Source: Myxococcaceae bacterium (GTDB taxonomy: Bacteria; Myxococcota; Myxococcia; Myxococcales; Myxococcaceae). From it: 9,599 bases of DNA. Position 1 is the first letter of the stretch, and the number at the start of each line of letters is the position of its first letter. A program made the position numbers and the translations under genes. The notes beneath the pieces were generated by a model. The model was not told where the DNA came from. It worked only from the letters and a program-made list of their open reading frames with translations, and searched no databases. The stretch spans positions 1 through 9,599 of the forward strand of contig JAGSPQ010000051.1 in NCBI GenBank assembly GCA_018262385.1. The letters run 5' to 3'. Shown here piece after piece: positions 5,168 to 9,599 of the stretch.

Positions 5168-6615
5168 TGAGCGCAGCGGTGATCGACGAGACGTCGGGTC
5201 CGGGGTTCGACGAAGCGGTCGTCCGGTCGGTGCGCCAGTTCGCGCAGCGAGAGCTCAACGCGCTCGAGATCGACCGCGCAGGGAAGATTCCTCCGCTGGT
5301 GCTCGACCGCCTCGCGGGGCTGGGCGTGTTCGGGGTCACGCTGCCCCAGCAGCATGGGGGGCTGGGCGCCGGGCTTCCGCTCGCGACCCAGGTCGTCGCC
5401 GCGCTGGCCGAGGTGGATCGATCGGTGGCCGTCACCGTCGGGCTGCACCTGGGGCTGGGGACGCGGGCGCTGGTCCGCTACGGCAGCCCGAAGCTGCAGG
5501 CCGAGCTGCTGCCGGCGCTGGCGAGCGGAGAGTGGATCGCCGCCTTCGGCACCACCGAGCCCGGGGCCGGCAGCGATCTGTCGAAGCTGAAGACCACCGC
5601 CACCCGACCGGCCGACGAGGTGGTGCTCGACGGCGAGAAGGCCTTCGTGACCAACGGGGGCCTGGCGCACCTGCTGACCGTCACTGCCTCCACCCACGGC
5701 ACCGCCGGCCTCGATCGCGGGATGGTGATGGTGGCGCTGCCGATGCTCGCCAGCGGAGTGGTGCGGCTGCCAGAGGAGCACAAGCTCGGGCTGCGCGGCT
5801 CGTCGACCACCGGCTGCCTGCTCGAGGGGGTGAAGGTCCCCAGCCACTGGATGCTGGGCGACCCGTCCACCGGCAAGGCCCAGCTCGATCACACCCTCGC
5901 CTGGGGCCGGACGTTGATGTCGGCCGGCTGCGTCGGCGCCGCCACCTCGGCGCTGGCCAAAGCGCGCGAGCACGTCGCGGCGCGCCGCCAGTTCGGCCGC
6001 CCGCTCGAGGATCAGCCGGTGGTCCAGGGGCAGCTGGCCTCGTCGATCGTCCTGCTCGGCGCGATGAAGGCGCTGGTGGAGACCGCCGCCGCCCAGGAGT
6101 CCGATCGCGATCTCAACCGCTGGTCGGTGAGCGCGAAGGTGTTCTGCAGCGAGCAGGGCTGGTCGATCGTCGACACCGCGCTGCAGCTGCACGGAGCGAT
6201 GGGGTACATCGAGGACACCGGGCTGGCGATGATGCTGCGCGACATGCGGGTGACCCGCATCTTCGAGGGCGCCAACGACGTGCTGCTCACCCACGCGGGG
6301 GCGATCGAGCTGCAGAACCCGGCGGGCGTGAACGACCTTCCTCCGCTGGCGCTGCAGATCGCCCAGACCGTCTCGCGCCGCGGCCAGCGGCTGCGTGACG
6401 AGCTGGGGGTGCGCGCCTTCCGCCGGCCCGAGCTGCTCCACTGGCTGGGCGAGGCGGTGGTGTGGAGAGACGCGGTGGTGGCGGGCTGCCGGGCGATGGC
6501 CTCGCCCGCCGCGCAGCGCACCCTGTGCCGGGAAGCGTGCTCGGCGCGGCGGGCGGCAGATCGCCGAATGCATCCGGCCGATGACCAGGCCCAAATCCTT
6601 GCGAGGTCCATGTGA
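5167..6615 (+). CDS. Acyl-CoA dehydrogenase-type flavoprotein (VLCAD-like, with C-terminal extension)
   Basis: The 482-residue product has the acyl-CoA dehydrogenase layout: helical N-terminal domain (about 10-125), beta domain with the FAD motif GTTEPGAGSDL at 128-138, and helical C-terminal domain. The catalytic base is Glu367 in RIFEGANDVL. RQFGRPLEDQ (274-283) and LQLHGAMGY (339-347) are standard FAD/dimer contacts. About 100 residues beyond the usual 380 and the sequence around Glu367 resemble the very-long-chain (VLCAD/ACAD9) branch. The enzyme removes two hydrogens from C2-C3 of an acyl thioester. With the ACP gene directly before it, the substrate may be an acyl-ACP, as for the family members that oxidise carrier-bound acids; that is inference. 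GTG 5167 shares one base with the ACP stop (TAGTG), and GAGG (5156-5159) lies 7 nt upstream. The electron acceptor is unknown. Confidence 0.9.
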   Translation: MSAAVIDETSGPGFDEAVVRSVRQFAQRELNALEIDRAGKIPPLVLDRLAGLGVFGVTLPQQHGGLGAGLPLATQVVAALAEVDRSVAVTVGLHLGLGTRALVRYGSPKLQAELLPALASGEWIAAFGTTEPGAGSDLSKLKTTATRPADEVVLDGEKAFVTNGGLAHLLTVTASTHGTAGLDRGMVMVALPMLASGVVRLPEEHKLGLRGSSTTGCLLEGVKVPSHWMLGDPSTGKAQLDHTLAWGRTLMSAGCVGAATSALAKAREHVAARRQFGRPLEDQPVVQGQLASSIVLLGAMKALVETAAAQESDRDLNRWSVSAKVFCSEQGWSIVDTALQLHGAMGYIEDTGLAMMLRDMRVTRIFEGANDVLLTHAGAIELQNPAGVNDLPPLALQIAQTVSRRGQRLRDELGVRAFRRPELLHWLGEAVVWRDAVVAGCRAMASPAAQRTLCREACSARRAADRRMHPADDQAQILARSM

Positions 6616-7904
6616 AGGTTCTCTTCGTCTACGCCGGTTTCGAACGCCACTCAGAGGCCCACCCCGAGCTGCGGAAGTGGGTGCCGATGAACGAGTACCT
6701 CGGCTCGCCGTCGCTGGGGCTGTCGATGATGGCCGCGGTCACCCCGCCCCAGATCGAGATCGAGTACCGCGACGATCGGGTGGAGAAGGCCGACCGCCCG
6801 ACCGACGCCGACCTGGTCGCGATGTCCTTCTTCACCCCCGCCGCGACCCGCGCCTTCGAGCTGGCGAAGTACTTTCGCGGCCAGGGCAAGACCTCGGTCG
6901 CAGGCGGAATCTTCCCCACCGCGATGCCCGACGAGTGCGAGCGGCACTTCGACGTGGTGGTGGTGGGGGAGGGCGAGCGGCTGTGGCCGAAGCTGCTGGC
7001 CGACTTCGCCGCCGGGGCGGTGAAGTCGCGGTACACCGAGGACCAGGCGTACCCGCTGGACGACGTGCCGCTGCCGAAGCTGTCGATGTACTTCGGCGCC
7101 GAGCGCGACGGCTTCCGGCCCGACGACTACCCGGTGCAGATCACCCGCGGCTGCCCGCTGCAGTGCCAGGCGTGCGTGCTGCCGCTGGTGATGCGCAAGT
7201 CGATTCGCGAGTTCTCGCTTCCCCACGCGCTCGGCCAGCTTCGGCAGCTGAAGCGGGAAGGAAAGCGCGCCTGCCTCACCGAGGACACCAGCTGGTTTCC
7301 CGGCCGGCCGGCCAACCACCTCAAGGAGCTCTTCCGGGGGATGATCGAAGAAGGGCTCGAGGCGAGCATCAGCTACGTCGGGATCTCGATGCCCCAGCTG
7401 CTGGTGGCCAGCGACGAGGTGCTGCGGCTGGCGCGCGAGGCAGGGGTGGGGATGTTCTACCTGGTCGGCGGCTTCGACCCGATCACGATGCGGGCCTTCA
7501 CCGGCGTCGACGCCAAGGCCCTCGACCGCGCGCACAAGGCGATCGCGCGCGCGCACCGGGTGGGGATCGTGCCGTACACCAGCTTCCTGCTCGGCAATGA
7601 CGAGGACGACGTCGGCACCGTCGACCGGATGCTCGAGTTCGCCGCCGCGTCGGGAATCGAGAAGGCCGAGTTCGCGATCTTCACTCCGTACCCCGGCACT
7701 CCCTCGTGGGATCGGCTGAACCAGGAAGGGCGGATCCTCTCGCGCGACTGGCGCCACTACAACGACGCGAACGTGGTCTTCCGGCCCGCGAAGATGACGC
7801 CCCAGCAGCTCGCCGACGGCTACCTGCGGCTGTGGCGCGAGTTCTACTCGGACAAGGGCCACTGGGCCGACAAGTGCCAGGCCGAGCGAACGATCCAGTT
7901 CTGA
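6612..7904 (+). CDS. B12-binding-domain radical SAM protein
   Basis: The 430-residue product has an N-terminal cobalamin-binding-type domain (about 1-135) with PSLGLSMMAA (33-42), AGGIFPTAMPDE (97-108) and VVVGEGE (116-122), all typical of B12 radical SAM proteins. The radical SAM core follows at about 170-380. Cys181, Cys185 and Cys188 form the CxxxCxxC motif (RGCPLQCQAC) that binds the 4Fe-4S cluster and S-adenosylmethionine. The DxHxxG motif of base-off/His-on cobalamin binding is absent, as in many members of this class. Known relatives methylate unactivated carbons (HpnP on hopanoids) or close rings (BchE). Here a carbon-centred reaction on the ACP-bound chain or on a lipid is likely, but the exact reaction is unknown. 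The GTG start overlaps the previous stop by 4 nt, with GAGG (6603-6606) 5 nt upstream. Such clusters are oxygen-sensitive. Confidence 0.88.
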   Translation: MKVLFVYAGFERHSEAHPELRKWVPMNEYLGSPSLGLSMMAAVTPPQIEIEYRDDRVEKADRPTDADLVAMSFFTPAATRAFELAKYFRGQGKTSVAGGIFPTAMPDECERHFDVVVVGEGERLWPKLLADFAAGAVKSRYTEDQAYPLDDVPLPKLSMYFGAERDGFRPDDYPVQITRGCPLQCQACVLPLVMRKSIREFSLPHALGQLRQLKREGKRACLTEDTSWFPGRPANHLKELFRGMIEEGLEASISYVGISMPQLLVASDEVLRLAREAGVGMFYLVGGFDPITMRAFTGVDAKALDRAHKAIARAHRVGIVPYTSFLLGNDEDDVGTVDRMLEFAAASGIEKAEFAIFTPYPGTPSWDRLNQEGRILSRDWRHYNDANVVFRPAKMTPQQLADGYLRLWREFYSDKGHWADKCQAERTIQF

Positions 7905-7916
7905 CGCGCTCGACCC

Positions 7917-7922
7917 GAGGGG
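7917..7922 (+). promoter_or_regulatory. Strong ribosome binding site GAGGGG before the CrtI-type gene
   Basis: GAGGGG lies 7 nt before GTG 7930 in the only non-overlapping junction of the operon (25 nt between genes). It fixes this GTG as the start and shows independent ribosome entry for the desaturase. Confidence 0.6.
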
Positions 7923-7929
7923 TAGCCCC

Positions 7930-9465
7930 GTGAGCAAGACTGCCCAGAAGATCGTGATCATCGGGGCCGGGATCGGAGGCCTCGCGGCCGCCGCCCGCCT
8001 GGCCCACCAGGGCTTCGACGTCGAGGTGCTCGAGAAGGGCAGCGGGCCCGGCGGCCGGTGCGGGCGGCTGCAGGTCGACGGCTTCACCTTCGACACCGGG
8101 CCGACGTTGCTGCTGATGCCGGCGGTGCTCGAGGAGACCTTCGCCAGCGTCGGGAAGAAGCTGTCGGACTACCTGACCCTCGAGCGGTGCGACCCCAACT
8201 ACCGGATGCACTTCCGCGACGGGTCCGACCTGACCTTCAGCACCGAGCTGTCGCAGATGGGCCGCGAGCTCGAGCGGATCGAGCCGGGCAGCTTCGGCCG
8301 CTTCCTCGAGTTCCTCGCCCTCGGGGAGGACCAGTACCGGACCTCGCTGGATCACTTCGTCGGCCGCAACTTCGAGAGCCGGATGGAGATGTTCACTCCG
8401 GCGAACCTGAAGCACGCGCTGCGGATCAAGGCGCACAAGACGATGTACGCGCAGATGTCGCGGTTCTTCAAAGACGACCGGCTGCGCGCGGCGCTCACCT
8501 TCCAGACGATGTACCTGGGCATCTCGCCGTACGAGAGCCCGGCGGTCTACGGGCTGCTGCCGTACGCCGAGCTGGCGGTCGGGATCTGGTTCCCTCGAGG
8601 CGGGATGTTGGCGGTGCCGCGCGCCCTCGAGCGGGTGGCCACCGAGCTGGGCGCCACCTTCCGCTACCGGGAGGAAGTGGATCAGGTGGTGCTCGAAGGC
8701 GGGAAGGCGACCGGGGTCCGCTTGCGCGGCGGCGCGGTGGTGAAGGCGGACCTGGTGCTGTGCAACGCCGATCTGCCGTGGGCCTACAAGAACCTGATCG
8801 ACCCGGCAGCCTCGGAGCTCAAGAACGTCGAGAAGCTCAAGTACACCTCGAGCGCGTTCATGATGTACCTCGGGGTGAACAAGCCGTACCCGCAGCTGCT
8901 CCACCACAACATCGTCTTCGGTGGGGACTACCCCGGCTCGTTCCGGGACATCTTCAAGCACAAGCGGGTGCCGGCCGACCCGAGCTTCTACGTCAACGCG
9001 CCGGCGCACACCGACCCCTCGCTCGCGCCCCCGGGCAAAGACTGCCTCTACGTGCTGGTGCCGGTGCCCGATCGCACCGCGGGGCTCGACTGGAAGGTCG
9101 AGGGGCCGGCGCTGCGGGAGAAGATCCTCGATCGGCTCGGCGAGCTGGGCTGCCCGAATCTGCGGGCGGACCTCGAGGTCGAGCGCAGCTTCACCCCCGA
9201 CGACTACGCCCTCGAGCTGAACCTCGAGCGGGGCGCGGCCTTCGGGCTCTCCCACAACTTCTTCCAGGTCGGCCCCTTCCGCCCGAAGAACCAGGACCCG
9301 AACATCTCGAACCTCTTCTTCGTCGGGGCCTCCACCCAGCCAGGCACCGGGCTGCCGATGGTGATGCTCTCGGCGAAGCTGGTGGCCGAGCGGATCGGAG
9401 CGCTCGGGGCCTCGCGGCGCACGCCGGCCGGAGCGGCCACCCGCTCCGATCCCGTCGCCGCATGA
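7930..9465 (+). CDS. CrtI-type phytoene desaturase-family FAD oxidoreductase
   Basis: The 511-residue length is usual for CrtI (about 490-520). An N-terminal FAD-binding Rossmann motif GAGIGGLAAAARLAHQG (12-28) ends at Glu35, followed by GGRCGRLQVDGFTFDTGPT (41-59), the family's second signature. WFPRGGM (220-226), DYPGSFRDIF (333-342), DPSFYVNAP (350-358), LYVLVPVP (373-380) and the C-terminal VGASTQPGTGLPMVMLSAKL (465-484) are all strongly CrtI-like. Enzymes of this family insert, saturate or isomerise double bonds in carotenoids such as phytoene, or oxidise related long chains. The substrate here is open: a carotenoid is the default, but every upstream partner handles acyl-ACP chains, so a polyene fatty chain is possible. 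The residues after about 490 are a low-complexity tail. The next gene overlaps the stop by 4 nt. Confidence 0.9.
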   Translation: MSKTAQKIVIIGAGIGGLAAAARLAHQGFDVEVLEKGSGPGGRCGRLQVDGFTFDTGPTLLLMPAVLEETFASVGKKLSDYLTLERCDPNYRMHFRDGSDLTFSTELSQMGRELERIEPGSFGRFLEFLALGEDQYRTSLDHFVGRNFESRMEMFTPANLKHALRIKAHKTMYAQMSRFFKDDRLRAALTFQTMYLGISPYESPAVYGLLPYAELAVGIWFPRGGMLAVPRALERVATELGATFRYREEVDQVVLEGGKATGVRLRGGAVVKADLVLCNADLPWAYKNLIDPAASELKNVEKLKYTSSAFMMYLGVNKPYPQLLHHNIVFGGDYPGSFRDIFKHKRVPADPSFYVNAPAHTDPSLAPPGKDCLYVLVPVPDRTAGLDWKVEGPALREKILDRLGELGCPNLRADLEVERSFTPDDYALELNLERGAAFGLSHNFFQVGPFRPKNQDPNISNLFFVGASTQPGTGLPMVMLSAKLVAERIGALGASRRTPAGAATRSDPVAA

Positions 9466-9599
9466 AGCGCACGGTCGCGGTCATCGGCGGTGGGCTGGGG
9501 GGAATGACCGCCGCCGGCGAGCTGGCCAAAGCCGGCTGCGCGGTGACGCTGTTCGAGCGGGGAGCGTGCTTAGGGGGCAAGGCGGCGGTGGTGGAGGAC
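9462..9599 (+). CDS. FAD/NAD(P)-dependent oxidoreductase, probably CrtI-type, 3' end cut by the window edge
   Basis: Only the first 46 codons are in the window. They encode a Rossmann nucleotide-binding start, VIGGGLGGMTAAGELAKAG (7-25), followed by VTLFERGACLGGKAA (28-42). This is the FAD-binding pattern plus the G-G motif after strand 2 that characterises the amine-oxidase/phytoene-desaturase superfamily. The start ATGA overlaps the preceding stop by 4 nt, and there is no strong ribosome site of its own, so translation is probably coupled to the CrtI-type gene. Paired CrtI-like genes are known in carotenoid and other polyene clusters. A different FAD oxidoreductase cannot be excluded from this fragment. 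Confidence 0.7.
   Translation, partial: MKRTVAVIGGGLGGMTAAGELAKAGCAVTLFERGACLGGKAAVVED

Noticed and set aside
7681..9255. A 524-codon minus-strand open frame opposite the radical SAM 3' end and the CrtI-type gene.
   Set aside because: It spans two confidently identified plus-strand genes, has no domain signature and follows the GC-driven antisense pattern.
2398..9599. Direct assignment of the operon as a ladderane cluster or a plain carotenoid cluster.
   Set aside because: The window lacks the ketosynthase and dehydratase genes expected for the former and phytoene synthase for the latter; the evidence supports only a CrtI-linked acyl-ACP pathway of unknown product.

Overview
The window is a GC-rich stretch with frequent GTG starts and tightly overlapping genes. 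It carries an FNR-type oxygen-sensor gene, hemerythrin genes and carotenoid-desaturase-type oxidoreductases. This suits a high-GC, facultatively or microaerobically living bacterium, perhaps a myxobacterium or relative. The taxonomic guess rests on style only and is weak. No mobile element, tRNA, rRNA or CRISPR array was seen.

Left region (1-2311), redox sensing: a hemerythrin-like gene cut by the left edge (minus strand, 1-301) is divergent from a four-helix CopD-like membrane protein gene (398-925, plus). Converging on the latter is a minus-strand pair: a second, complete hemerythrin-like gene (1745-2311) followed 37 nt later by an FNR/CRP-family regulator gene (1069-1707). The regulator has a cysteine cluster suited to a 4Fe-4S oxygen sensor and the E..SR recognition-helix signature of FNR.

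Divergent promoter (2312-2397): a perfect FNR box, TTGAT-CACG-ATCAA (2346-2359), lies almost midway between the hemerythrin start and the first gene of the rightward operon. The regulator encoded next door is therefore a strong candidate to control both directions, and also its own gene.

Right region (2398 to beyond 9599), a compact rightward operon: fatty acyl-AMP ligase/acyl-ACP synthetase, extended short-chain dehydrogenase/reductase (SDR), stand-alone acyl carrier protein (ACP), long acyl-CoA-dehydrogenase-type flavoprotein, B12-binding-type radical SAM protein, CrtI-type carotenoid/phytoene desaturase, and the start of a second FAD-dependent oxidoreductase cut by the right edge. Five of the six junctions overlap by 1-4 nt; the sixth is a 25-nt gap.

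The combination reads as a pathway in which a preformed fatty acid is activated, loaded on a dedicated ACP, and modified by desaturation, radical chemistry and reduction. CrtI-type flavoproteins then act on the same chain, or on a polyene joined to it. No ketosynthase or thioesterase is in the window. The product is unknown; the placement behind an FNR box and the presence of an oxygen-labile radical SAM enzyme suggest it is made when oxygen is low. This is the part of the window most likely to be an undescribed system.
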